Shown piece by piece: positions 42,228-50,948 of a DNA stretch of 64,000 nucleotides. Both the position numbers and the translations under genes were made by a program. Under the pieces are notes generated by a model. The model was given only the letters and a program-made list of their open reading frames with translations, ran no database searches and was not told the origin of the DNA. Numbering within the stretch: position 1 is the stretch's first letter; every line of letters begins with the position of its first letter. This DNA is from Oceanobacter sp045430275 (lineage in GTDB: Bacteria; Pseudomonadota; Gammaproteobacteria; Pseudomonadales; Oceanobacteraceae). Location: the NCBI GenBank assembly GCA_045430275.1, contig JAILXU010000014.1:40341-104340 (forward strand), written 5' to 3'.

Positions 42228-44447
42228 TTATCCGCCTGTTTGTGCTGCTTTGGCCCGCGCCGCGTGCAGCTTTTTGTAGCTGTCGAGCAGGCGCAGGTGC
42301 TTGTCGAGTCCGGCCAGTTGCGTATTGGTTGGCTCCAGTCCGAAGAAGCGCACCGAGCCTTCAACAGAACCCACCGCAGCGTCCAGTCGTTCGTCACCAA
42401 ACATACGGCGGAAGTTCGGCACAAAATCGGCCAGTTCCAGTTCGTCATCCAGAGCGACTTCCAGTACACAGTTCAACGCCTGATAAAATAAGCCGCGCTC
42501 TACCGTGTTGTCGTTGAATTGCAGGAACATTTCCACCAGTTCCTTGGTCTCGTCGAGCTTATCTAGCGATAGATAGATAAGCAGTTTTAACTCCAGAATG
42601 GTGAGCTGACCCCAGTTCGTATTGTCGTCGAATTCAACACCGATCATGGTGATGATGTCGGTGTAGTTATCCAGCTCGCTTTCTTCCAGACGCTCGACCA
42701 GCTCAGCCAGTTGCTCGTTATCGAGACGATGCAGGTTGAGAATATCGTCGCGGAAATACAGCGCCTTGTTGGTGTTGTCCCAGATCAGATCATCGATCGG
42801 ATACACCTCGGAATAACCCGGAACCAGAATCCGGCAGGCCGGAACGCCCAGGTCGTTGTAGGTTGCCGTATAGGCTTCCAGCCCCAGCTCTTGCAGAATG
42901 CCGAACAGGCTGGCGGCCTCGATTTCATTGGCTTTCGTGCGGTCAGCCCAGTCGTCACCAGCGGAAAAGTCCCACTCAACAAACTCGAAATCAGCTTTGG
43001 CACTGAAGAAGTGCCAGCTCACCAGACCGGTGGAGTCGATAAAGTGCTCAACAAAGTTATTTGGCTCGGTCACAGCGTTGCTTTCAAAGGTGGGCTGCGG
43101 CAGGTCATTCAGGCCTTCAAAACTGCGGCCTTGCAGCAGTTCTGTCAGTGAACGTTCCAGTGCCACTTCAAAGCTCGGGTGCGCGCCGAAAGAGGCAAAG
43201 ACACCGCCGGTGCGCGGGTTCATCAGCGTCACACACATCACCGGGAACTGGCCGCCCAGCGAAGCATCTTTCACCAACACCGGGAAGCCCTGTTCTTCCA
43301 GTCCCTGAATGCCTGCCACGATGTCCGGGTATTGAGCCAGCACCTCTTGCGGCACGTCGGGCAGCACCAGCTCCTGCTCCAGAATCTCGCGTTTGACCGC
43401 CCGCTCGAAAATCTCCGACAAGCACTGCACCTGAGCTTCTGCCAGCGTGTTGCCTGCACTCATGCCATTGCTGAGGAACAGGTTCTCGATCAGATTGGAA
43501 GGGAAGTAGACCGTCTCGCCATCGGAGTAACGCTGGAATGGCAGCGACACAATACCGCGCTCGAGGTTGCCAGAATTGGTGTCGAACAGGTGTGAGCCGC
43601 ACAGCTCGCCGTCGGGGTTGTAAATCGCCAGACAGTAATTATCGAGAATCTCTTCCGGCAGCTCATCGTTCGGGCCGGGCTGGAACCAGCGCTCGTCGGG
43701 ATAGTGAACAAAATCGGCATTGGCGATTTCTTCACCAAAATACTGATCGTTGTAGAAGAAATTGCAGTTCAGACGCTCCAGAAACTCGCCCAGCGCCGAC
43801 GCCAGCGCGCTTTCCTTGGTTGCGCCCTTGCCGTTGGTGAAACACATCTGCGAATGCGCATCGCGGATATGCAGCGACCACACGTTCGGTACGATATTGC
43901 GCCAGGAAGCGATCTCGATCTTCATGCCCAGATCGGCCAGCAAGCCGGTCATATTGGCAATGGTCTGCTCCAGCGGCAAATCCTTGCCGGAAATATAGGT
44001 GCTGGTGGTGTCGTCAGGATTGCCGAGCAGCAGCGCCTGGGAGTCATCGTCGAGGCTGTCGACAACGTCAATCTCAAACTCGATGCCGGTCTGAATCGCC
44101 CGCTTGACGGTGCAGCGCTCCATTGAACGCAAAATGCCGAGGCGGTCTTTTTCCGAGATACCTTCCGGCAGCTCCAGTTGAATCTTCAGTAATTGCTTGT
44201 AGCGGTTTTCCGGGTCAACGATGTTGTTCTGAACCAGACGCAGATTTTCGGTCGGAATATCCCGTGCGATGCAGTAGACCTTGGCGAAATAGGCCGCACA
44301 CATGGCCGATGAGGCCAGAAAATAATCGAACGGTCCCGGTGCCGAACCATCGCCCTTGTAACGAATGGGCTGATCAGCCACCACAGTGAAGTCATCGAAC
44401 TTGCCTTCAAGGCGGAGGTTATCGAGAAAATTGACCTTGATTTCCAT
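42228..44447 (-). CDS. OsmC-YcaO fusion protein
   Basis: 739 residues from ATG 44447 (GTG 44456 is possible; neither has a strong ribosome site). Residues 1-140 are an OsmC/Ohr-like domain (GPFDYFLASSAMCAAYFAKVYC, with the redox cysteines CAAYFAKVYC and RCTVKRA). Residues ~170-580 are a YcaO domain with its ATP-binding acidic residues (SALASALGEFLERLNCNFF, ALSEIFERAVKREI-like LSEIFERAVKREI). The C-terminus (ELDNYTDIITMIG... LKLLIYLSLDKLDETKELVEMFL) is TPR-like. YcaO proteins activate amide carbonyls with ATP; the E. coli homologue supports ribosomal protein S12 methylthiolation by RimO. The fused OsmC domain is known in Shewanella/Vibrio relatives. The role of the fusion is unclear. Confidence 0.85.
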   Translation of the reverse strand: MEIKVNFLDNLRLEGKFDDFTVVADQPIRYKGDGSAPGPFDYFLASSAMCAAYFAKVYCIARDIPTENLRLVQNNIVDPENRYKQLLKIQLELPEGISEKDRLGILRSMERCTVKRAIQTGIEFEIDVVDSLDDDSQALLLGNPDDTTSTYISGKDLPLEQTIANMTGLLADLGMKIEIASWRNIVPNVWSLHIRDAHSQMCFTNGKGATKESALASALGEFLERLNCNFFYNDQYFGEEIANADFVHYPDERWFQPGPNDELPEEILDNYCLAIYNPDGELCGSHLFDTNSGNLERGIVSLPFQRYSDGETVYFPSNLIENLFLSNGMSAGNTLAEAQVQCLSEIFERAVKREILEQELVLPDVPQEVLAQYPDIVAGIQGLEEQGFPVLVKDASLGGQFPVMCVTLMNPRTGGVFASFGAHPSFEVALERSLTELLQGRSFEGLNDLPQPTFESNAVTEPNNFVEHFIDSTGLVSWHFFSAKADFEFVEWDFSAGDDWADRTKANEIEAASLFGILQELGLEAYTATYNDLGVPACRILVPGYSEVYPIDDLIWDNTNKALYFRDDILNLHRLDNEQLAELVERLEESELDNYTDIITMIGVEFDDNTNWGQLTILELKLLIYLSLDKLDETKELVEMFLQFNDNTVERGLFYQALNCVLEVALDDELELADFVPNFRRMFGDERLDAAVGSVEGSVRFFGLEPTNTQLAGLDKHLRLLDSYKKLHAARAKAAQTGG

Positions 44448-44645
44448 ACGGAGCACCGGAGTTGGAGGAAAAACGGCTCCAGCGGATGCCGGAGAAGATG
44501 GGCGCTATTATCCAGATTTTTGAGAGGGAGTCTTGGGCCAGGTGCGGTATGATCGCGGCTTTGGTTCGGGTGCGGTAGAGTAAGCTGTTTTATATCGAAC
44601 CACTCTTGCAGGTAAACCAACAATTACTGTTTGTTGAAACTATCT

Positions 44646-46031
44646 ATGGAAATCAAATCCTTTCAGTTACACAACATCGGGCGTTTTGAGCATCTGGATG
44701 TTCCTTTGGCACCGACTGAAGACCGACCTTCAAACGTTACGGTTCTGGTTGGCAACAACGGTGCAGGCAAAACTACCATTCTGAATTCACTGGCTTACTC
44801 ATTAAGCTGGCTGGTTGCGCGTATTCGTAGCGAGAAAGGGCGTGGTGAAGGTATTCCTGAAGAACTGATTCTGAATGAAAAGCCAGATGCTTTGGTTGAG
44901 ATAACAGTGACTGATCGAATGCATATGGAAAACGAGCCATTCTCATGGGAGCTAGCCAAAGCTCGCCGTGGCAGAAAATCCGCTTATATAAGCAAACTGG
45001 ACCAGGTGACATCTCTTGCAGATTTATATCGCAGCTTGCTGACTGATGATGAGTCCAGTACGAATCTGCCACTCATTTCCTACTACTCAGTAGAACGCGC
45101 GGTGCTGGATGTTCCCGTGCGGATTCGCACCAAGCATAACTTCGATCAGATGGAAGGCTATGACAATGCCTTGTCTCTGAAAGGCGTGGATTTTAGACGT
45201 TTCTTTGAGTGGTTTAGGGATAGGGAAGACGTAGAGAATGAGTCAGGGTTCTCACCAGAAGCTTACGATGAATTATTGAGAGTGTTCGGTTCAGATAATG
45301 CTCCTCAATTTATTCAAAGTCATGGTGAAGAGATGCTCAAGGTTTTTAACGGTCACCGAGATAGTCAGTTGCATGCAGTACGAAATGCAATCTACTCTTT
45401 TATGCCTGGCTTTGAAAACCTTCGAGTTCGCCGAAAGCCAAGGCTGCATATGTCCGTGGACAAGGGAGAAGAACGTTTGAACGTTCTTCAGCTTTCACAA
45501 GGTGAAAAATCTCTGATGGCGCTGGTCGGCGATATTGCTCGTCGTCTGGCCATGATGAATCCGGGTCTTGAAAATCCACTGGAAGGTGATGGGATTGTTC
45601 TGATTGATGAAGTCGATATGCACCTCCATCCTACCTGGCAGCGTAAAATCATTGATCGTCTGACCGCAACTTTTCCTAACTGTCAGTTTGTTCTGACGAC
45701 TCATTCGCCGTTAGTGATCAGCGAAACCAAAGATGTACTGGTCTATTCGCTGGATGATGGTGAACTCACCCAGCAAAAATCTCAATACGGGCAGGATGCC
45801 AATAGCGTACTTCTCGACGTTATGGATACCCATCCCCGTAAGCTGGAGATCAGCCAAAAATTGGGGGATTTATTAGATGCTATTCAAGACGAAGAGCTGG
45901 GACGAGCCAGAGATATGTTGGGTTCTCTGGAACAAGAATTACCCGATGGAGAGGATAATCTGGAGCTGATCAAAGCCCGCTTCTTGCTACGCAAACAGGA
46001 GTTACGACGTGAGAAAAATAACCAAGGGTGA
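44646..46031 (+). CDS. ptuA: Septu-type AAA/SMC-like ATPase (PtuA-like)
   Basis: 461 residues from ATG 44646; no clear ribosome site, and a TTG at 44631 is possible. N-terminal IKSFQLHNIGRFEHLDVPL and Walker A VGNNGAGKTT, a long central region, then signature LSQGEKSLMALVGDIARRL, Walker B GIVLIDEVDMHLHP and switch FVLTTHSPLVIS. This is the RecF/ABC-like ATPase class used in antiphage systems. The overlapping next gene encodes an HNH-type protein, the PtuAB layout of Septu. No reverse transcriptase is nearby, so it is not a retron cassette. The divergent OsmC-YcaO gene begins 198 bases away. Confidence 0.82.
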   Translation: MEIKSFQLHNIGRFEHLDVPLAPTEDRPSNVTVLVGNNGAGKTTILNSLAYSLSWLVARIRSEKGRGEGIPEELILNEKPDALVEITVTDRMHMENEPFSWELAKARRGRKSAYISKLDQVTSLADLYRSLLTDDESSTNLPLISYYSVERAVLDVPVRIRTKHNFDQMEGYDNALSLKGVDFRRFFEWFRDREDVENESGFSPEAYDELLRVFGSDNAPQFIQSHGEEMLKVFNGHRDSQLHAVRNAIYSFMPGFENLRVRRKPRLHMSVDKGEERLNVLQLSQGEKSLMALVGDIARRLAMMNPGLENPLEGDGIVLIDEVDMHLHPTWQRKIIDRLTATFPNCQFVLTTHSPLVISETKDVLVYSLDDGELTQQKSQYGQDANSVLLDVMDTHPRKLEISQKLGDLLDAIQDEELGRARDMLGSLEQELPDGEDNLELIKARFLLRKQELRREKNNQG

Positions 46032-46668
46032 TGAGCCTGCCAGCTTCTCTAAATGGCGCAGGGATAAATCCAAGAAACAAACTCCGAACAGCAGATTTGA
46101 GCAACTATTCAAAGACGAAAGGTGGGGCATCGTTAATGACTTAAGCCAAAGTTGTGCAAAGGAACAATACTACCTCTGCTGTTATTGCTGCTGCCGTATT
46201 TCGGGAGACTATTCCGATACCAGAAATGAACATGTTGAAGCCCGAAAAATAGCTCCTGTACGTGCTCTGGAATATGAAAATATTGCTGGTAGTTGTACCA
46301 CCAAAGGGCAGTGTGACAATGCGCATGGCCCTCAACCCCTTCCTCTAACGCCCTTTATGGACGATTGTGAGACCGAGCTCAAGTTTTACATCAGTGGCCG
46401 TGTTAAAGGACTGACGCCAGATGCTAAAGAAACCATTCGGGTTCTTAATCTGGGAGATAATGAAGTCAATAATAAAAAGCTGATTATGCGGAGGAAAGCA
46501 GCTATCGAAGCTTTGCTTGGTAAGGACGGCTATTCAGCCGATAACTGGCAATTGGAAGATGATGATATTCTGGAAATGATGTTGGAAGATCTGGACACTC
46601 CTGTAAATGGGAAACTGGAGCCGTATGCCCCGGTGTTAAAACAGATCTTGCGTGTCCATCTTGGCTGA
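46009..46668 (+). CDS. ptuB: Septu-type HNH-like nuclease (PtuB-like)
   Basis: 219 residues from GTG 46009 with AGGAG seven bases upstream, overlapping ptuA by 23 bases. The N-terminal part has a Cys cluster, CCYCCCRISGDYSDTRNEHVEAR, in which Cys pairs bind zinc and the N-E-H forms the HNH-like active site. A later segment (NAHGPQPLPLTPFMDDCETEL) matches the family pattern in which an Asn-x-x-x and conserved P follow the His. PtuB is the DNA-cutting effector activated with PtuA upon phage infection. The Cys-dense form CCYCCC is unusual. Confidence 0.78.
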   Translation: MRKITKGDEPASFSKWRRDKSKKQTPNSRFEQLFKDERWGIVNDLSQSCAKEQYYLCCYCCCRISGDYSDTRNEHVEARKIAPVRALEYENIAGSCTTKGQCDNAHGPQPLPLTPFMDDCETELKFYISGRVKGLTPDAKETIRVLNLGDNEVNNKKLIMRRKAAIEALLGKDGYSADNWQLEDDDILEMMLEDLDTPVNGKLEPYAPVLKQILRVHLG

Positions 46669-46684
46669 TTGTGTCTGTCCCGTG

Positions 46685-47221
46685 ATGATTCCTTCCATGT
46701 CGATGACCCTCCGCCTCACTGTTCTATCCAACCCCACCTCCGATATTCAGTATCTTGATGCCTTGTTCGCTCTGGCAGAACGGGCGCAGCAGGCATCGCC
46801 GCATTTGTATCCCAATGGCCGTGATTTCTACGAGCGCAATTTGCAGGGCGCTACTGTGAATGTGCTGGCGTTTGATGGCGAGCGCCTGATTGGCTATGCC
46901 GCCTTGCGCACGATGGAACCCTGGCCCGCGTATCTGGATGCACCGCAGTATCCACCAGCGCAGTGTGCCTTGATGTTACTGAATCTGGTTGACCCGGATT
47001 ATCGTGGGCAAGGAGTCGGGCATCGGTTGGCTCTGGCGCGGATTAAGGCGGCCAGAGCGCGGGGGTTTCGGCATCTGTTTGCGACGGTTCACCCGGACAA
47101 CCACGCCAGTATGAAGGTACTGGAGCGGCAGGGTTTTCGTCTGATTGCGCAAAGGCCGATGTTTACCGAGCAACTGTTGCGCAATCTGATGCAGAAAGAT
47201 CTGGATCAGGCGGTGGCCTGA
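46685..47221 (+). CDS. GNAT-family N-acetyltransferase
   Basis: About 178 residues; the start is uncertain among ATG 46685, 46697 and 46703, none with a clear ribosome site. The acetyl-CoA motif is visible as LVDPDYRGQGVGHRLALARIKAARARGFRHLF, followed by VHPDNHASMKVLERQGFRLI. The substrate is unknown. Its 3' end overlaps the end of the convergent ATP-grasp gene by 16 bases, so the two are probably an old pair; both products look like small-molecule modifying enzymes. Confidence 0.82.
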   Translation: MIPSMSMTLRLTVLSNPTSDIQYLDALFALAERAQQASPHLYPNGRDFYERNLQGATVNVLAFDGERLIGYAALRTMEPWPAYLDAPQYPPAQCALMLLNLVDPDYRGQGVGHRLALARIKAARARGFRHLFATVHPDNHASMKVLERQGFRLIAQRPMFTEQLLRNLMQKDLDQAVA

Positions 47222-48300
47222 TGGCCAGTCATGGCTGGAGTATTGTCGGTCATGTACTGCTCGGCCAGCGTTTGAATCCGCTCTGGAAGCGGCATCTGAT
47301 GGCGGTGGGCAGCGCAGTAGATGATCAGGCTGATCAGGGTATCAAAGGCGTGTTCTTCCGGCTGGTCGTGCATTTTGACAATCATCTGCCAGACCGTGGT
47401 GCTGAAGGGCCATTCCAGCCCGGGCAAGCCGTTGACATCAAACGCTTTCAGGCGGCCATGGCGATCCAGACGGCAATCTATGCGGGTGAACTCGGCGATA
47501 TTCAGCGCATCGCAGGCGGGTAATACCACGGCTTCGATCTGGGCCAGCATCTCCGGTTCTTCGACCACGCGCAGCCATTTACCGTCGTTCCAGTCGCGTT
47601 GGCGAATGTCGCAATCCAGCACCGCACCGGGGTCGTCGTAAATTTCGGTGTCGTAGTAGGTGGCCAGAATGTGAGCACGCTCCGGGGTATTGAATACCGC
47701 CACAGTAATGTCCTGACCGGGCAGGTATTCTTCCACCATCACCGGATAACCAAACGCTTCCCCCTGGGCAACCACCTGTTGCTGCAACTGTTCGATGGAA
47801 TGCACCACCGATTGCTGGGTAATGCCCTTGCTACTGGACAGCGCATTGGGTTTGACGAACAGCGGAAACGCCATTTCCCGACTGGCCAACAGGCCATCAA
47901 GATCGTTCAGTTGTGATACGTCGATGGTGGCGAATGCCGGAATGGCCACACTGTGATGCTCCAGAATCTGCTGACATTCGTCTTTCAACATCACATTTTT
48001 CAGAGTGGTCGAGCCACTGCCAATGATCGGCAATCCCTGTTCTTCGATCACATCAGCCAGCCAAACGGTATCGTCGCTGCCTTCAAACGCAGCCACCTGA
48101 TAGGCGTTAGGCCAGACCAGACATGGGGAGGATTTCAGTTGGATCAGTACATCGATCAGCTGCGCCTTGCTGCTGACCTCGTGCACCTCGGTATCAAGAC
48201 CAGCCCGCTTGAGCGAATGTACGACATCTTGCTGGCTGACGGGGTCGGTTGCCCACCCCATCGACCAGAACCCTGCACTGTTAATAATGGCTATTTTCAA
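47206..48300 (-). CDS. ATP-grasp ligase (D-Ala-D-Ala ligase-like)
   Basis: 364 residues from a TTG start at 48300, supported by AAGGAG seven bases upstream. The ATP-grasp fold is seen as FPLFVKPNALSSSKGI, PVMVEEYLPGQDITVAVFN and the Mg-binding end RIDCRLDRHGRLKAFDVNGLPGLEW. It joins a carboxylate to an amine or thiol through an acyl phosphate. It is not in a cell-wall cluster, so an amino-acid or peptide ligase of secondary metabolism is more likely than Ddl. The GNAT gene faces it tail to tail. Confidence 0.82.
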   Translation of the reverse strand: MKIAIINSAGFWSMGWATDPVSQQDVVHSLKRAGLDTEVHEVSSKAQLIDVLIQLKSSPCLVWPNAYQVAAFEGSDDTVWLADVIEEQGLPIIGSGSTTLKNVMLKDECQQILEHHSVAIPAFATIDVSQLNDLDGLLASREMAFPLFVKPNALSSSKGITQQSVVHSIEQLQQQVVAQGEAFGYPVMVEEYLPGQDITVAVFNTPERAHILATYYDTEIYDDPGAVLDCDIRQRDWNDGKWLRVVEEPEMLAQIEAVVLPACDALNIAEFTRIDCRLDRHGRLKAFDVNGLPGLEWPFSTTVWQMIVKMHDQPEEHAFDTLISLIIYCAAHRHQMPLPERIQTLAEQYMTDNTPAMTGHQATA

Positions 48301-48650
48301 CGCTCTGCTCCTTGATCAGACACCCGTTCTCCCCAGACTCTGGATGGCCTGAAATGCATGGAGGGAGAGGGGGAATAATAAAAATCGTCACCGGCAGAAT
48401 CAGTGTTCCCGAGTCCTTGATTCTGTGGTTGGCGATGCTGCTTTACGGCTTGTTTATCAGTCGTTATATGGCAGGCGCGATTGTCTGTCAGTCGCTGGGT
48501 TTGGGCAAGATATTTGTTGATGGATTTCTCAACCTGTCTCCATTGGCCGTTATGACTCAGTCACTGACAGGCAAAAAGTCGGCACCCAGGCTCATGCGCC
48601 TTGATGGGGAAGCTTCTAGACTGATGCGTTCACCCATCAGAGAGAACTGC
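48301..48650. other. Intergenic region between the ATP-grasp and a small secreted protein gene
   Basis: A plus-strand frame is open through here from 48312 but lacks a ribosome site until 48651, and its product is not protein-like. It probably holds the divergent promoters of the two neighbours. Confidence 0.4.
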
Positions 48651-49193
48651 ATGCCTATGTTGCGACAGTTGCTACCAGGACTGCTGATGTTCTGGATATT
48701 AACAATACCCTGCCGAGCCGATGACATGTCCGAATACCTGATTGCCTTGCAAGCTGAAATCAACAACCGTGCTGTGGCATCAGCGGTGGTGCCTGTTCTG
48801 GCCCAACGCACCGATGGGACAGTCAAAGGCAGCTTCTGGGCCGCTTACGCTGCGTTGGAGCAGCAACAAAAGCCGTTGTATCTGCATCATCAAACCCGGC
48901 ATGAATTGGACTCCGGTGGGTTAGGTGTTTGGTTCAAGGCAAACGGTTCGTTGTTGGCATCCTGGATGTATCACGACGGTTTTGTTGAAAAACTCGCCCA
49001 GGCGACAGAAACCTATCTGGCTAAATTAAACGCTGTGACGGTGCCAGAATCCGAGCAGGCGTTCTGGGACTATGTGATCGAGCAGGAAGCGGCGCAGGTC
49101 GAAGCGTTGGCATTGGCGGCTCAGGGGCAATACCGTCTGGCGGCCATGCGGTTGAGCGTCTTTATGGAACAAGCCAATGATCAGCTTCCGTAA
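48651..49193 (+). CDS. Small predicted secreted protein of unknown function
   Basis: 180 residues from ATG 48651 (GAGAG upstream). The signal peptide MPMLRQLLPGLLMFWILTIP ends near CRADD; Cys21 is followed by RA and there is no good lipobox. The mature part is mostly helical (MSEYLIALQAEINNRAVASA, EQAFWDYVIEQEAAQVEALA). No family recognised. Confidence 0.6.
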   Translation: MPMLRQLLPGLLMFWILTIPCRADDMSEYLIALQAEINNRAVASAVVPVLAQRTDGTVKGSFWAAYAALEQQQKPLYLHHQTRHELDSGGLGVWFKANGSLLASWMYHDGFVEKLAQATETYLAKLNAVTVPESEQAFWDYVIEQEAAQVEALALAAQGQYRLAAMRLSVFMEQANDQLP

Positions 49194-49316
49194 CCGCTAA
49201 CCCCATTAACGGAAGTGTAGTGGTCACTGGCGACTTTGATCAAACAATGCACCTCGCCCGGCAGAAACTGGCAAGGTGTGACATCCCAATGTCTGCTTAT
49301 GCCATTTAAGCTTGTG

Positions 49317-49742
49317 TCACTTATGATGGGAATCTAGGAACGCATCAGGGCTAAGCTTTTTGCGCTTGTGGCCAGAAAGTTGCGGACTGGAAAAGCTTTT
49401 GCTGTTTCTGATTTTACTGACACGAATTTTTTCTTTTTTTACAACGTCTTTGGGTGAGAAAACATCAGCTTCCACTCGGCTTGATGTGGTGCAACCTGCG
49501 TATTTAAGTTTACTCATATCAACAGTTCGCTCTCCTGATTGAAGTGCCATGTGCAGCTTTTCGGTATGTTCATAGTCTCCGCTGTATAAGGTAATGGAAG
49601 GCTCCACATCCAAACCACTGCTGTCAGAATCTTTTGAGATGTACAGATATTTGTTGATTGGCACATCACACTCGTGACCTTTCGCATCAGACCACATGGA
49701 ATCGCAAGCAGCAGAACAATTGTCGATCACGTAAGTTGTCAT
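49317..49742 (-). CDS. Small unknown protein with Cys-rich N-terminus and basic tail
   Basis: 141 residues from ATG 49742 (GGAAAT upstream). The N-terminal part (MTTYVIDNCSAACDSMWSDA) has Cys9, Cys13 and Cys25, and a further Cys lies near residue 84. The tail (SGHKRKKLSPDAFLDSHHK) is basic. There is no signal peptide. It lies alone, AT-richer than the hpa genes beside it. I recognise no family; a toxin or effector-like protein is a speculation. Confidence 0.5.
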   Translation of the reverse strand: MTTYVIDNCSAACDSMWSDAKGHECDVPINKYLYISKDSDSSGLDVEPSITLYSGDYEHTEKLHMALQSGERTVDMSKLKYAGCTTSSRVEADVFSPKDVVKKEKIRVSKIRNSKSFSSPQLSGHKRKKLSPDAFLDSHHK

Positions 49743-49923
49743 GTTAATTTCCAAAAAAATGGTCTGTTTCTTGGGTCAAAACTCATCATATTGCGGCAGG
49801 TGGCTGTCGTTTTGTGACATCCAGAGATGTTTCTTTTCTTCTGTGGCTGGATCGTCATTCAGCATTCCTGGCTGAGGGGGCGCGTGTTGGGCACCTTCCT
49901 TTATATTACAAGATACCACAAGC

Positions 49924-49969
49924 AACCCCGGTTGCTCCGATAGCGGTAGCTGAGCGGGCAGCCGGGGTT
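49924..49969. terminator. Stem-loop after hpaD1
   Basis: AACCCCGG (49924-49931) pairs with CCGGGGTT (49962-49969) around a 30-base loop, eight bases beyond the hpaD1 stop; TTT follows on the plus strand. Inside the left half, GCAACC-CC-GGTTGC can form its own small hairpin. It could end transcription from either side. Confidence 0.55.
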
Positions 49970-49976
49970 TTCTGCC

Positions 49977-50903
49977 TTACAGGCGGCTTTCGCCGTACAC
50001 CAGTTCGGCTTCTTTAGAGGCCTGTGGGCCAGGAACCGCCGCGCCGGTTTGTGGTGTTACCGGGAAGATGCAGTTGATCTGGCCGGTGCCGGAGCTGCCG
50101 AAGTAAGGGGTGACCACTTCGCCTTTGCCTTCGTATTCCGACCAGCCCAGTGCGCCCAGCAGCATGGCGGTGTCGTGCATAAAGCCTTCGCCATGACCCT
50201 TGGCGGCGTATTCCGGCAGCATTTCACAGAAGGTTTTCCAGTCGCCGTTTTCCCACATTTTCACCACTTCGCGGTCGAGGGTTTCGAGCATCGGACTCCA
50301 GACCTTGTCGGAGAAGTCCGGTGCCTGACCGTTTTGGGCAAAGCGGTGTGACAGGGAACCAGACGCCAGAATCGCCACTGTGCCGTCGTAGTGCTTTTCG
50401 ATGGCTTCACGGAAGGCCCAGCCCAGACGCGCGCTGTCGTTCAGGAAGTGAACCGTACACAGGGCCGACACACAGATCACCTTGTAGTGGTTGTCCTGGT
50501 TCATATAGCGCATGGGAACCAGCGTGCCGTATTCCGGTGCCAGCGTGGTGTTGTCGTGGGCCAGAGCTTCTACGCCGTGTTCGTTGCAGACCTTGGCCAG
50601 CAGGTTGCCCAGTTCCGGATTGCCATTGAGGTCGTAAGGCATGTTGCTGATGAAGTGCGGCAGCTCGTTACTGGTGTAGTTGCCTTCCCAGTGCGGTGCG
50701 CAGTTGATGTGATAACCGGCGTTGACCAGCCAGTGAGTATCAAAGACGACAAGGGTGTCGACGCCCAGCTCACGGCAGCGGCGGTCGATCTCGTGGTGGC
50801 CGTCAATGGCAGCCTGACGACAGCCCTTGCGTGGCCCGTCCAGCTCGGACAGGTACATGGAAGGGACGTGGGTGACTTTGGCGGCGAGTGCGAGAGTGCC
50901 CAT
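49977..50903 (-). CDS. hpaD: Homoprotocatechuate 2,3-dioxygenase, HpaD type (paralogue 1)
   Basis: 308 residues with AAGGAG before ATG 50903. A class III extradiol dioxygenase: the N-terminus MGTLALAAKVTHVPSMYLSELDGPRKGCRQAAIDGH and the motifs VVFDTHWLVNAGYH, SLSHRFAQNG and FMHDTAMLLGALGW match E. coli HpaD closely. It cleaves 3,4-dihydroxyphenylacetate with O2 at a mononuclear iron to give 5-carboxymethyl-2-hydroxymuconic semialdehyde. It has a C-terminal extension of ~25 residues (after FPVTPQTGA) that paralogue 2 lacks. It is the last gene of the cluster, downstream of the MFS gene. Confidence 0.9.
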   Translation of the reverse strand: MGTLALAAKVTHVPSMYLSELDGPRKGCRQAAIDGHHEIDRRCRELGVDTLVVFDTHWLVNAGYHINCAPHWEGNYTSNELPHFISNMPYDLNGNPELGNLLAKVCNEHGVEALAHDNTTLAPEYGTLVPMRYMNQDNHYKVICVSALCTVHFLNDSARLGWAFREAIEKHYDGTVAILASGSLSHRFAQNGQAPDFSDKVWSPMLETLDREVVKMWENGDWKTFCEMLPEYAAKGHGEGFMHDTAMLLGALGWSEYEGKGEVVTPYFGSSGTGQINCIFPVTPQTGAAVPGPQASKEAELVYGESRL

Positions 50904-50948
50904 GGTGGTTCTCCTTATTGGAATGCGTTTATTGGTAGCGGAGTGGTA

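Noticed and set aside
44631..46668. Retron with Septu effector
   Set aside because: No reverse transcriptase or msr-msd-like region lies beside the ATPase/HNH pair.
48312..48650. N-terminal extension of the small secreted protein gene
   Set aside because: The in-frame extension has no ribosome site and would bury the signal peptide that starts at 48651.
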